Both the position numbers and the translations under genes were made by a program. Under the pieces are notes generated by a model. It was not told the origin of the DNA, made no database searches, and worked only from the letters and a program-made list of their open reading frames with translations. From an uncultured Alphaproteobacteria bacterium (GTDB lineage: Bacteria; Pseudomonadota; Alphaproteobacteria; RF32; CAG-239), in assembly GCA_934229625.1 (NCBI GenBank), contig CAKQDU010000002.1, positions 1-64,000 on the forward strand: 64,000 nucleotides of DNA, written 5' to 3'. Below are positions 45,076 through 52,962 of this stretch, piece after piece; position 1 is the stretch's first letter; each line of letters opens with the position of its first letter.

Positions 45076-46245
45076 ATGACAAAACGCTCTTTAAAACCGG
45101 CTCAGCTGAAAGCCGAATTGGAAAAATGCCTGCATTGTGCGGCAAAACCTTGCATGAAAGCTTGCCCGGTGCATTGTTCGCCATGCGATTTTATTGCAGC
45201 CGCCAAAAAAGGCGATTGGGCTGAAGCCGCAAAACTGATAGAGCAACAAAATCCTTTAGCACAAAGCTGCGGACTTATTTGTCCGGATAAGTTCTGCCAA
45301 AAAGCCTGTATCCGCGCAAGTTTGGATAAAGCCATAAAAATTCCGGCTGTTCAGGCGGCAATTATGCAAAAGGCTCGTTTGACGCAGACTTTTGAACTAA
45401 ATTCTACTACTTATAACGGCAAAAAAATAGCAATTATCGGTTCTGGTCCGGCCGGTATCGGCGCAGCAGCAGTTTTGCTTGAACAGGGCTATGGCGTAAC
45501 CATGTTTGAAAAAAGCAGCCGATTTGGCGGAGCCTTAAACTTAATTCCGACTGAGCGCTTGCCTCAAGAGGCAATTGCCGCAGATTGGCAGAAACTTGAA
45601 AATCATCCGCATTTTGAAATAAAATTAAATACGGACGTAAACAATTATGAAGATTTATTAAACAAAGACTTTTCCGGAATTATCGCAGCAATCGGAGAAC
45701 AATCCTGCCGCCATCTGGGCGTTGAAGGTGAAAATTTGTGTGTTTCCTATATTGATTATTTGCGTGAGCCGCAAAAATATGCGACCGGCGGCAATGTTGC
45801 AGTTGTCGGCGGCGGAGAAGTCGCGCTTGATTGTGCGCTGACAGCTAAAAAATTTGGCGCTAATGTAGAAATGTTTGTCCGGCGCCGTCTCAGCGATATG
45901 CGTATGGGACTTGATGACTATGGCGAATTGATTAACAATGAAATCAATATCACAACCATGACACGCATAGGAAAAATTCAGAAAAATAACAATCTCCTAA
46001 CGGCGTTTACAATTAAAACTCGCTTTAATTCTGAAGGAAAATTGGAAGACATTCCGCATACAGAAATCGCTCGTCCTGATTTTTCGCTGATTATTTTGGC
46101 GCTGGGCAGCAGCTGCAAAGAAGAAAAAATAAGCGACCGCCGCATTGTTTACGCCGGAGACTGCATAAACGGCGGCTCCACAGCCGTAGAAGCAGTTGCA
46201 TCGGGGAAAAAAGCAGCTCAGACGCTGTTAGAACAAATTGTTTAA
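45076..46245 (+). CDS. PreT/GltD-like NAD(P)H-dependent FAD oxidoreductase with iron-sulphur domain
   Basis: 389 residues from ATG 45076 (AAAGGA 8 nt upstream; an upstream TTG is an alternative). N-terminal domain with C18xxC21x4C26x3C30x3C34xxC37 and a second group CGLICPDKFCQKAC: two 4Fe-4S clusters as in the GltD/dihydropyrimidine dehydrogenase family. FAD-binding GSGPAGIGAA near 122, second dinucleotide fold with VVGGGEVALDCA. Size is closest to PreT. No large subunit (gltB or preA) is adjacent, so the electron acceptor is unknown. The stop overlaps the convergent MATE gene stop. Confidence 0.85.
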   Translation: MTKRSLKPAQLKAELEKCLHCAAKPCMKACPVHCSPCDFIAAAKKGDWAEAAKLIEQQNPLAQSCGLICPDKFCQKACIRASLDKAIKIPAVQAAIMQKARLTQTFELNSTTYNGKKIAIIGSGPAGIGAAAVLLEQGYGVTMFEKSSRFGGALNLIPTERLPQEAIAADWQKLENHPHFEIKLNTDVNNYEDLLNKDFSGIIAAIGEQSCRHLGVEGENLCVSYIDYLREPQKYATGGNVAVVGGGEVALDCALTAKKFGANVEMFVRRRLSDMRMGLDDYGELINNEINITTMTRIGKIQKNNNLLTAFTIKTRFNSEGKLEDIPHTEIARPDFSLIILALGSSCKEEKISDRRIVYAGDCINGGSTAVEAVASGKKAAQTLLEQIV

Positions 46246-47633
46246 TCAACAGGACCTGTTTCACGCAAATGTTGCTTAACCGCCCCCATTTTCCAGCGCA
46301 TTGTATCTTTGCTGAATTTGTTAATATAAAAAAAGTAACCGGCCGTAACAAACAAACCTGCCGCCGTCCAGGATATAGCGCTGGCATAAAATATACCAGT
46401 ATAACCCATAACTTTTGCTAAATAAATTGCGGCAAAAATGCGTGTTGAAAGCTCAATCAAACTGGAAATAAACGGCACAATCGGTTTTCCCATCCCCTGC
46501 ACGGTGTTACGAAACACAAATATCAAACCCAGAAAAAAGTAAAACTGAGTGCTTATAACCAAATACTCTTTACCGATTTGAATAATATCCATATTTCCGT
46601 CATTAACAAAAATTCCAATCATATTTTCACCGACTTCACGCATCAGCACAAAACCGAAAATACTCAGTCCGGTAGAAATCAAAAACGCATATTTAGCACC
46701 GCGCCGAATACGAGAAAGTAAATTTGCCCCCCAATTCTGCGCCGAAAATGTTGCCATTGCCAAACCTATGGCCATTAAAGGCTGAGTTGCGATTTGTTCA
46801 ATACGCAAAGCGGCGGCAAAAGCGGCGATAACCGAAGGTCCGAAAGAATTGCAAACACCCTGCACAATTAAAATACTGAAAGACAAAATAGAAAATTGCA
46901 AAGCCATCGGTACGGCAATATTCAAATGGTCTCGCATAATGCGCCAGCTGAACTTCATAAAACGCCGATTTAAGCGAAGCAACGGAAATTTTTTCCACAT
47001 ATACACATAGCACAAAACAACTGAAATTGTGTTAGCAACAATCGTCCCCAAAGCCGAACCGACTACACCCAACTTAAAATTATTTATAAAAACAAAGTTC
47101 AGCACAATATTTATTAACGAAGAAAACACTAAAAAATACAACGGAGTTTTACTGTCTCCCAACGCGCGGATAAAACCTGAAAGCAAATTGAATATAATAA
47201 TCATCACCGCGCTCAATGACAGCACAAACATAAACTTGTAAGCGTCTTCAAAAATTTCGGCCGGAACGTTCATCAGACGCAGCAGCGGTTTCAGGCTGAA
47301 TATCAGGCCAAGCGTCATAACAACGCTCAAAGCCAAAGCAGCCGCCAAACTATGAAAAACAGAATATTGCACGCCATCATCGTCATGAGCGCCAAAACGC
47401 TGTGCTGTAACTACAGTCAAACCGCCGGTAAAACCGAAAGCAATCATTAAAAACACCATATATATCGGAGCCGAGCTTCCGACTGCCGCCAAAGTTTCTG
47501 TCCCCAACAGACGCCCGACGATTACCATATCAGAAATTTGATATATTTGTAAAAACAGATTACCTAACAATAATGGAATTGCAAATTTTATAATTAAAGT
47601 CAGCGGATTGCCTGTTGTCAAATCATTAGTCAT
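46242..47633 (-). CDS. MATE family efflux transporter
   Basis: 463 residues from ATG 47633 (AGAGG upstream). Two repeats of six helices with NorM/DinF-type motifs: PLLLGNLFLQIYQISDMVIVGRLLGTETLAAVG at the start (shown by position, residues about 18-50), and AQNWGAN in the second half. Exports drugs or metabolites using Na+ or H+; the substrate is not predictable. Monocistronic. Confidence 0.9.
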   Translation of the reverse strand: MTNDLTTGNPLTLIIKFAIPLLLGNLFLQIYQISDMVIVGRLLGTETLAAVGSSAPIYMVFLMIAFGFTGGLTVVTAQRFGAHDDDGVQYSVFHSLAAALALSVVMTLGLIFSLKPLLRLMNVPAEIFEDAYKFMFVLSLSAVMIIIFNLLSGFIRALGDSKTPLYFLVFSSLINIVLNFVFINNFKLGVVGSALGTIVANTISVVLCYVYMWKKFPLLRLNRRFMKFSWRIMRDHLNIAVPMALQFSILSFSILIVQGVCNSFGPSVIAAFAAALRIEQIATQPLMAIGLAMATFSAQNWGANLLSRIRRGAKYAFLISTGLSIFGFVLMREVGENMIGIFVNDGNMDIIQIGKEYLVISTQFYFFLGLIFVFRNTVQGMGKPIVPFISSLIELSTRIFAAIYLAKVMGYTGIFYASAISWTAAGLFVTAGYFFYINKFSKDTMRWKMGAVKQHLRETGPVD

Positions 47634-47845
47634 CTTTTTTACCTCTTTTTTATATATAATCACTTCTAAATACGCGTGTGTTATAACGCACTTTATTTAA
47701 ATGTAAAGAGATAAAATAGTATTTTTTTCACAAAAATATAGAATAATGACTAAATATATATAAAAAAATTTGATATATTTTATATGTCATAACAAGCAGT
47801 TACAAAATAAACTAATTAAAAAAATAAAAAATTGAAAAAAAGTTC

Positions 47846-47874
47846 TTGCTTTTTTATTTTTTAGAGTGTATAAA
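47846..47874 (+). promoter_or_regulatory. tRNA-Val promoter
   Basis: TTGCTT (47846-47851), 17-bp spacer, TATAAA (47869-47874), 18 bp before the tRNA. Confidence 0.7.
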
Positions 47875-47892
47875 CATTTTTGTTGATGAGAT

Positions 47893-47968
47893 GGGCGCTT
47901 AGCTCAGCTGGAAGAGCATCTCGTTTACACCGAGAGGGTCGGGAGTTCGAGCCTCTCAGCGCCCACCA
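47893..47968 (+). tRNA. tRNA-Val (anticodon TAC)
   Basis: 76 nt with CCA. Acceptor GGGCGCT / AGCGCCC, anticodon stem TCTCG / CGAGA with loop TTTACAC, so anticodon TAC; T-arm GGAGTTCGAGCCTC. Confidence 0.97.
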
Positions 47969-47970
47969 CT

Positions 47971-48008
47971 TTAAGGTTAGCAATTAAGTTGCTGACCTTT
48001 TTTTATTT
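47971..48008 (+). terminator. Terminator of tRNA-Val
   Basis: AAGGTTAGCAA / TTGCTGACCTT stem followed by T7. Confidence 0.85.
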
Positions 48009-48057
48009 TATGCTTGCACTTTTATTCTGCGCTGTTCTATTGTCTGCATCATTCTAA

Positions 48058-48092
48058 CAAAAAAAGGTTCGGATTTAATTCCAAACCTTTTT
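48058..48092 (-). terminator. Terminator overlapping the end of the 48075 gene
   Basis: AAAAAAGGTT / AACCTTTTT arms around the stop codon region. Confidence 0.65.
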
Positions 48093-48491
48093 CATAACCT
48101 CTCTGTGAGTCATCAAATAGGAAATTCCTAAAAAAATAGACCCGATAATAATCGCCGCGCTCGCTTTTGCAAAGCACTCAATATTGTCGGACGAACCGGA
48201 AAATCCGAATGTCAATCTAACATATTCATCCAACAGCAGCAGATTTATACACACAGAGCTTAAATCGTATAAAAAACGCAATTTACCCATCTTTTTTCTG
48301 TTCAAGCTCCTCTTTAGCAACCACAGCGAAACAGCAGATAAAACTAAAGCCGGCAGAATAAAAATTCCCAAAACGCAGACATGGAAATTTATAATCGATG
48401 AGCTAAAATAAAATAAACACGACAAAATCATTCCGCATAACAAAAACGATTTTATACGATAAACTGAAATATTAAAACCAAAAATACGCAT
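48075..48491 (-). CDS. Small polytopic membrane protein of unknown function
   Basis: 138 residues, four hydrophobic segments (about 12-30, 35-55, 72-88, 105-125). Own promoter, AT-rich leader without a Shine-Dalgarno site, own terminator. Membrane location is inferred from the helices; no family recognised. Confidence 0.65.
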   Translation of the reverse strand: MRIFGFNISVYRIKSFLLCGMILSCLFYFSSSIINFHVCVLGIFILPALVLSAVSLWLLKRSLNRKKMGKLRFLYDLSSVCINLLLLDEYVRLTFGFSGSSDNIECFAKASAAIIIGSIFLGISYLMTHREVMKKVWN

Positions 48492-48524
48492 ACTGATAAA
48501 ATTTAATAATTAAAATATGCTATA

Positions 48525-48553
48525 AATATGACATATTTTCACTTTTTTGTCAA
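48525..48553 (-). promoter_or_regulatory. Promoter of the 48075-48491 gene
   Basis: TTGACA (48548-48553), 17-bp spacer, CATATT (48525-48530) on the minus strand. Confidence 0.55.
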
Positions 48554-48598
48554 TATTCATTGTGACCTATTTTTTTAAGTAAATATGCAAAAATCAGC

Positions 48599-48627
48599 TT
48601 TACTTTTAACAATTATCTGACTAAAAT
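48599..48627 (+). promoter_or_regulatory. Promoter of prepilin gene A and its leader RNA
   Basis: TTTACT (48599-48604), 17-bp spacer, TAAAAT (48622-48627). The same TTTACT, 17 bp, TAAAAT arrangement with a conserved AACAAT in the spacer precedes prepilin gene B, which supports the call. Confidence 0.65.
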
Positions 48628-48633
48628 TATTTC

Positions 48634-48841
48634 GGATAAGCTATAACTTATCTGGGGTGTGAGAACCTCACATAGAGCGTCTTGTTTAAATAAGACGATA
48701 ATTTTTTATGCTTTCTGGTTTATTGACTGGAAGGCAGTAAAATAGTTTAAATATACTGCACTATACTCTATGTTAGTTCTCAACTTCCAGTCGCTTTAAT
48801 CAAGCGACTTTTTTATAATTTCAAAATGAAAGGAAGTTGCT
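48634..48841 (+). ncRNA. Structured attenuator leader of prepilin gene A
   Basis: Conserved with 54689-54906. In order: a 5' hairpin (48634-48652), GGGGTGTGA (48654-48662), a CGTCTT / AAGACG hairpin (48678-48696), segment 1 (48711-48720), segment 2 GACTGGAAGG (48725-48734), hairpin GCAGTA / TACTGC (48734-48759), segment 3 CTTCCAGTC (48784-48792), terminator 48789-48814. Segment 2 can pair with 1 (10 bp with wobbles) or with 3 (9 bp perfect), and segment 3 also forms the 5' arm of the terminator. CAACTTCC (48781-48788) is also complementary to the Shine-Dalgarno region GGAAGTTG (48832-48839). The hairpin after segment 2 covaries between the two leaders. Confidence 0.8.
48789..48814 (+). terminator. 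Intrinsic terminator inside leader A
   Basis: AGTCGCTT / AAGCGACT with a 5-nt loop and T6 tract, 28 nt before the prepilin ATG. Its 5' arm overlaps segment 3 of the antiterminator. Confidence 0.85.
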
Positions 48842-49483
48842 ATGAAAAATAGTCAATGTGGTCGTTCAATGATAGAAATGCTGGGCGTTCTGGCGATTAT
48901 TGCCGTTTTATCCATCGGTGGTATTGCCGGCTATTCTAAGGCTATGGAAAAATACAAAGTAAATAAAGTTATAGAACAGGTAACCACTATTGTATCTAAC
49001 ATTCAAATACTTTTTGCAAACGAAAAGACTATACCAATGCTAGATTATGAAGTTGAAGAAGATAGTTATATTTTTGTCAGAAACTTTATTATTCCTAAAG
49101 AAATTGATACAGAACCTGATGAATATGGACATCATAATTTTACTCACGCTCTTGGCGGTAGATTGTGGTTTACAGGAGATTATTATAATAAAGGTTTTAC
49201 GATAAGTATTCACTCCTTGTCAAAAGAATCGTGCATCGCCTTAGCTACTCATAATTGGGGTGGGTCTTCATCAGGTTTTACCGGAATAGAAGTTAGTCAA
49301 AATTTTTACATTGTGGATTGTAACGGAAGGTGTGATGATTGTATGGATGATGATAATACTAACGGTGTGCTAGCTTGCCTACCTCTGAACAATATTCCTC
49401 TACCTCTAACTCCGGCTTTGGCAGCTAAAGGATGTAATTGCACAGATAAAAGTTGCATTATTAACTTATTATTTGAATCATAA
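48842..49483 (+). CDS. Prepilin-like (type IV pilin / type II pseudopilin fold) protein A
   Basis: 213 residues. A 7-residue leader ending in Gly7, then RSMIEMLGVLAII with Glu at +5, the pattern cut and methylated by prepilin peptidase, followed by the hydrophobic N-terminal helix. Arg at +1 replaces the usual Phe or Met. The globular part has a Cys-rich C-terminus (CNGRCDDCMDDDN.. and a late CNCTDKSC group). AGGAAG before the ATG is a strong ribosome site that the leader can mask. No pilus assembly genes are in the window. Same N-terminus as protein B at 54056-54688. Confidence 0.88.
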   Translation: MKNSQCGRSMIEMLGVLAIIAVLSIGGIAGYSKAMEKYKVNKVIEQVTTIVSNIQILFANEKTIPMLDYEVEEDSYIFVRNFIIPKEIDTEPDEYGHHNFTHALGGRLWFTGDYYNKGFTISIHSLSKESCIALATHNWGGSSSGFTGIEVSQNFYIVDCNGRCDDCMDDDNTNGVLACLPLNNIPLPLTPALAAKGCNCTDKSCIINLLFES

Positions 49484-49500
49484 CCAATAACAACAACCAA

Positions 49501-49534
49501 AGAGAGTCGGAATGTTTTATATTCCGACTCTTTA
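49501..49534. terminator. Bidirectional terminator between prepilin A and ileS
   Basis: AAGAGAGTCGGAAT / ATTCCGACTCTTT, perfect inner stem, between convergent genes. Confidence 0.85.
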
Positions 49535-49546
49535 GGCAATGATTTT

Positions 49547-52500
49547 TTATGCGCAATGCTTAAAGGCGTCATAAACAACCAAACCGCCTTCAATATCTGC
49601 CTCGCTGCCGCTGGCGCAGGTTGGCTCAACTTTGACGGCCAGCACTTGTTCGGAAATATATTTTTCATTTTCCGCCAAAGCTTTTGCCAACTCGGTATTT
49701 GCTGTTTGATAATGCAGTTCAATGCGGTCGGAAATATTGAAATCCTTGTCTTTGCGCAAAGTTTGGATTAAACGCACAAAGTCGCGCGCCATACCCTCGC
49801 GTTTCAGACTATCGGTCACAACAGTATCCAAAGTCAAAACAGCTTTATTGCTGTCAAACGCCTGACCGGCAACGCCGTCTTTCATCTCTAAGCGAACTTC
49901 AAACAAATCAGAAGTCAAGTTCTGTCCGCCGATAGAAAGTGTGCCGTCTGTGTTCAAAGTCCATTGACCTTGCTTATAGGCGGCCATGACAGCACCCATA
50001 TTTTTGCCTAAGGTCTTACCCAAAAGCGGAGTATACAGATAAACCTTTTTGCTGGCGTAATTATCCAAATTGTCATCAAACTTCACTTCTTTCACATTCA
50101 GCTCGTCTTTAACAATTTCTTGATATTCCGGAGAAAGTTTAGCGCCGATTAAAGTCATAGAGGCCAACGGCAAACGGTTGCGCAAATTCTTTTCTTCACG
50201 AATAAATTTGCCGGTAGAACAAAGGTCTTGCACAAAATCCATATCAGCCATCAAAGCGTTGTCGGCTTTAATTTCTTCTAACATCGGATAATCGCACAAA
50301 TGTACTGATTCGCCTTTGGTTAAAGTCTTATAAACGTATTCGCAAATAAACGGCATCAATGGAGCGGCAATTTTGCTGACGTTTACTAAAACCGTATACA
50401 GCGTGTCAAACGCGTTGTGTTCACCTTCCCAAAAGCGGTCGCGAGTACGGCGAATATACCAGTTGTTCAGAATTTCCATAAAGTCGGAAACCTTAGCGCA
50501 GGCATCGGCAACTTCGTATGTTTCCAAATTTTTCTTAACCACAACGGCCAAATTCTTCAGTTTAGAAAGAATGTAGTTGTCAATAGCCTCGCTGGAAGAA
50601 GAAATTTCTTTAGCCTCATAGTCTTCGGCATTGGCGTACAAAGTGAAGAAATAAAAAGCGTTCCACAGCGGAATCATTGCCGCGCGAGAAGCTTTGGCGA
50701 TTTCTTTACCCTCTTTATCTACAGCCACGTTGCCGCCTTTCAAAACCGGAGAAGAAACCAAGAACCAACGCAAAGCGTCCGAACCGATGGAATCCAAAAT
50801 TTCATTCGGGTCCGGATAATTCTTCAAGCGCTTAGAAAGTTTTTGTCCGCCTTCAGCCATCAGCAAACCGGTGCAGATGCAGTTTTTAAACGCCGGCTTG
50901 TGGTGCAAAGCGGTTGACAGCACAGTCAAGGTATAGAACCAGCCGCGGGTTTGATCGATTGCTTCCACAATGAAATCCGCCGGAAAATGATTTTCAAACC
51001 ATTCTTTATTTTCAAACGGATAGTGAATTTGCGCATATGGCATAGAGCCGGATTCAAACCAGCAGTCAAACACATCGCTAACGCGGCGCATCATAGTCTT
51101 GCCGCTCGGGTCATCTGGATTCGGATATACCACATCGTCAATATACGGCTTGTGCAGGTTATCCACCTCAATACCGGTTGCAGCTTTAATTTCGGCCACC
51201 GAACCAAATACATCTACGCGCGGAAAATCCGGATTATCTGATTTCCAAACCGGAATTGGCGTACCCCAAAAACGGTTGCGCGAAATTGACCAATCGCGTG
51301 CGCCTTCCAGCCATTTACCGAAACGGCCGTCTTTAATATGCCCCGGAATCCAGTTGATTTGTTGGTTTAATTGCACCATTTCATCGCGGAAATCAGTAAC
51401 TTTTACAAACCAAGAACTCATGGCTTTATAAATCAGCGGAGTATCGGTGCGCCAGCAGAACGGATATGTGTGAGTATATTGCTCTTTTTTAACCAAAATA
51501 CCGTTGGCTTTTAACCACGCCAAAATCGGCTCATTAGTTTCAAACACTTGCTTGCCTTCATAATCCGGAACTTCGGCAGTGAATTTACCTGCCTCATCAA
51601 CAGGACAAACCACCGGAAAGTTTTCGTCATAAGCGCGGCAGGCGTCAAAGTCATCTTGACCAAACCCTGGGGCAATATGCACAACGCCGGTACCGTCTTC
51701 GGTAGAAACAAACTCGCCGCTCAAAATTTTAAACGCGCCTTTTTCTTTCAATTTAGCAAAATAAGGGAACATTGGCTCATAGCTCAAACCCAGCAATTCC
51801 GCACCTTTGATTTTTTTGACCATAACGGCGTGTTCAAGTTGTTTTTTATAGCCGCCCAAACGAGCTTCGGCCAAAATATATTGCTGACCGTCTTCTTCCA
51901 TAACCACATAGTCAATATCTTTGCCCACAGCCAACATCAGGTTAGAAGGCAAAGTCCACGGCGTTGTGGTCCAAACCAAAATTTTTTGACCGGTTTCCAG
52001 CTTAAACATCACGGTAATAGCCGTGTCGGTTTTGTCTTTATAGCCCAAGTTTACCTCAAAGTTAGAAAGCGGAGTTTCCGCCGCCCAAGAATATGGCAAA
52101 ACGCGGTAATCTTCATAAACTAAACCTTTGTCATACAATTCTTTAAAGTTATGAATAACACTTTCCATAAACGGCAGGTTCATAGTTTTGTAGTCATGAT
52201 TGAAATCAACCCAGCGGCCAATACGCTTAAAGAGTTCTACCCAAATTCCGGAATATTTCAAAACATCAGAACGGCAGAAGTTGTTAAATTTTTCCACGCC
52301 GTAGGCTTCAATTTGTTTGCGTCCGGAAACGCCGAGCTGTTTTTCGGCTGCCATTTCCGCCGGAAGTCCGTGGCAGTCCCACCCCAAACGACGTTCTACT
52401 TTTTTGCCGTCCATAGTTTGAAAACGCGCCACCACGTCTTTAACATACGACACCATAATGTGTCCATAGTGCGGAGTGCCGTTGGCAAACGGAGGTCCGT

Positions 52501-52642
52501 CATAAAACACAAATTCCGCTGCGCCATCGCGGTTATGCACAGACTTTTCAAAAGTTTTATCTTCTTCCCAGAACTTCAGCACTTCTTTTTCAAGCGCCAC
52601 AAAATCCGGCTTTGCTTTCACATCAGCATAGTACTTTGTCAT
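49547..52642 (-). CDS. ileS: Isoleucyl-tRNA synthetase, eukaryote-like (IleS2) type
   Basis: 1031 residues. Class I synthetase: HIGH-type motif as PHYGH (57-61) with YDGPPFANGTPHYGH context, the large CP1 editing domain, KMSKS-type motif as KLSKR followed by LKNYPDP near residue 600, and an anticodon-binding helical domain. The KNYPDP context is that of eukaryotic and IleS2 enzymes, not of the common bacterial KMSKSxGN form. Charges tRNA-Ile. Preceded by a candidate attenuator with an Ile-codon leader peptide (52703-52762). Confidence 0.95.
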   Translation of the reverse strand: MTKYYADVKAKPDFVALEKEVLKFWEEDKTFEKSVHNRDGAAEFVFYDGPPFANGTPHYGHIMVSYVKDVVARFQTMDGKKVERRLGWDCHGLPAEMAAEKQLGVSGRKQIEAYGVEKFNNFCRSDVLKYSGIWVELFKRIGRWVDFNHDYKTMNLPFMESVIHNFKELYDKGLVYEDYRVLPYSWAAETPLSNFEVNLGYKDKTDTAITVMFKLETGQKILVWTTTPWTLPSNLMLAVGKDIDYVVMEEDGQQYILAEARLGGYKKQLEHAVMVKKIKGAELLGLSYEPMFPYFAKLKEKGAFKILSGEFVSTEDGTGVVHIAPGFGQDDFDACRAYDENFPVVCPVDEAGKFTAEVPDYEGKQVFETNEPILAWLKANGILVKKEQYTHTYPFCWRTDTPLIYKAMSSWFVKVTDFRDEMVQLNQQINWIPGHIKDGRFGKWLEGARDWSISRNRFWGTPIPVWKSDNPDFPRVDVFGSVAEIKAATGIEVDNLHKPYIDDVVYPNPDDPSGKTMMRRVSDVFDCWFESGSMPYAQIHYPFENKEWFENHFPADFIVEAIDQTRGWFYTLTVLSTALHHKPAFKNCICTGLLMAEGGQKLSKRLKNYPDPNEILDSIGSDALRWFLVSSPVLKGGNVAVDKEGKEIAKASRAAMIPLWNAFYFFTLYANAEDYEAKEISSSSEAIDNYILSKLKNLAVVVKKNLETYEVADACAKVSDFMEILNNWYIRRTRDRFWEGEHNAFDTLYTVLVNVSKIAAPLMPFICEYVYKTLTKGESVHLCDYPMLEEIKADNALMADMDFVQDLCSTGKFIREEKNLRNRLPLASMTLIGAKLSPEYQEIVKDELNVKEVKFDDNLDNYASKKVYLYTPLLGKTLGKNMGAVMAAYKQGQWTLNTDGTLSIGGQNLTSDLFEVRLEMKDGVAGQAFDSNKAVLTLDTVVTDSLKREGMARDFVRLIQTLRKDKDFNISDRIELHYQTANTELAKALAENEKYISEQVLAVKVEPTCASGSEADIEGGLVVYDAFKHCA

Positions 52643-52702
52643 AATTTTTTACCTGTCAAAAATTGATTATTTAAGTGTTTGATTTTAGAAAATTTTTTAT
52701 GT

Positions 52703-52760
52703 AAAAAGACGTACAATCCCCTAAGGGATAATTCGAAATATAAATGTAGAAACAAACGTC
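52703..52760 (-). promoter_or_regulatory. Candidate ileS attenuator hairpin
   Basis: On the minus strand GACGT (52760-52756) pairs with ACGTC (52712-52708), followed by T5; inside is ATCCC / GGGAT (52729-52716). The structure spans the leader peptide codons and stop, so ribosome position would decide whether it forms. Confidence 0.55.
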
Positions 52761-52762
52761 AT
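52721..52762 (-). CDS. ileS leader peptide (13 residues, Ile codons ATA, ATT, ATC)
   Basis: ATG 52762 preceded by AAGAAGAG at suitable spacing. Sequence MTFVSTFIFRIIP, then TAG. All three isoleucine codons are used, two of them adjacent just before the stop, inside the terminator-like hairpin. It sits between a likely promoter (52795-52823) and ileS, the classical layout of amino-acid attenuation. Short ORFs arise by chance, so support rests on the combination. Confidence 0.55.
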   Translation of the reverse strand: MTFVSTFIFRIIP

Positions 52763-52794
52763 TTTTTCACTCTTCTTTAGATTTTGTATGCTTT

Positions 52795-52823
52795 AATTTA
52801 TAACCATTTTTTATAAACGTCAA
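52795..52823 (-). promoter_or_regulatory. Likely ileS promoter
   Basis: TTGACG (52818-52823), 17-bp spacer, TAAATT (52795-52800) on the minus strand, about 150 nt before the ileS ATG. The rest of 52643-52962 is AT-rich with no other gene. Confidence 0.55.
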
Positions 52824-52962
52824 TAGCCTTTTCACCTTGTTTACTTTATTATATATAGGAGCTGTAACAATTTGTAACATATTGTTAAAAGCATTTTTAT
52901 TGTGTTTATGCTATAAAGAGCGCAAATAATACTTGTAATTAGCTAAATAATAAGGATTTTCA

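Noticed and set aside
45076..46245. Bona fide glutamate synthase small subunit gltD
   Set aside because: It is shorter than GltD (about 470 residues) and lacks gltB beside it; PreT-like is the safer description.
48708..48743. Leader peptide in the prepilin leader (ATG CTT TCT ... TAA)
   Set aside because: No ribosome site, and leader B has ATA where leader A has ATG. The similarity is explained by base-pairing constraints.
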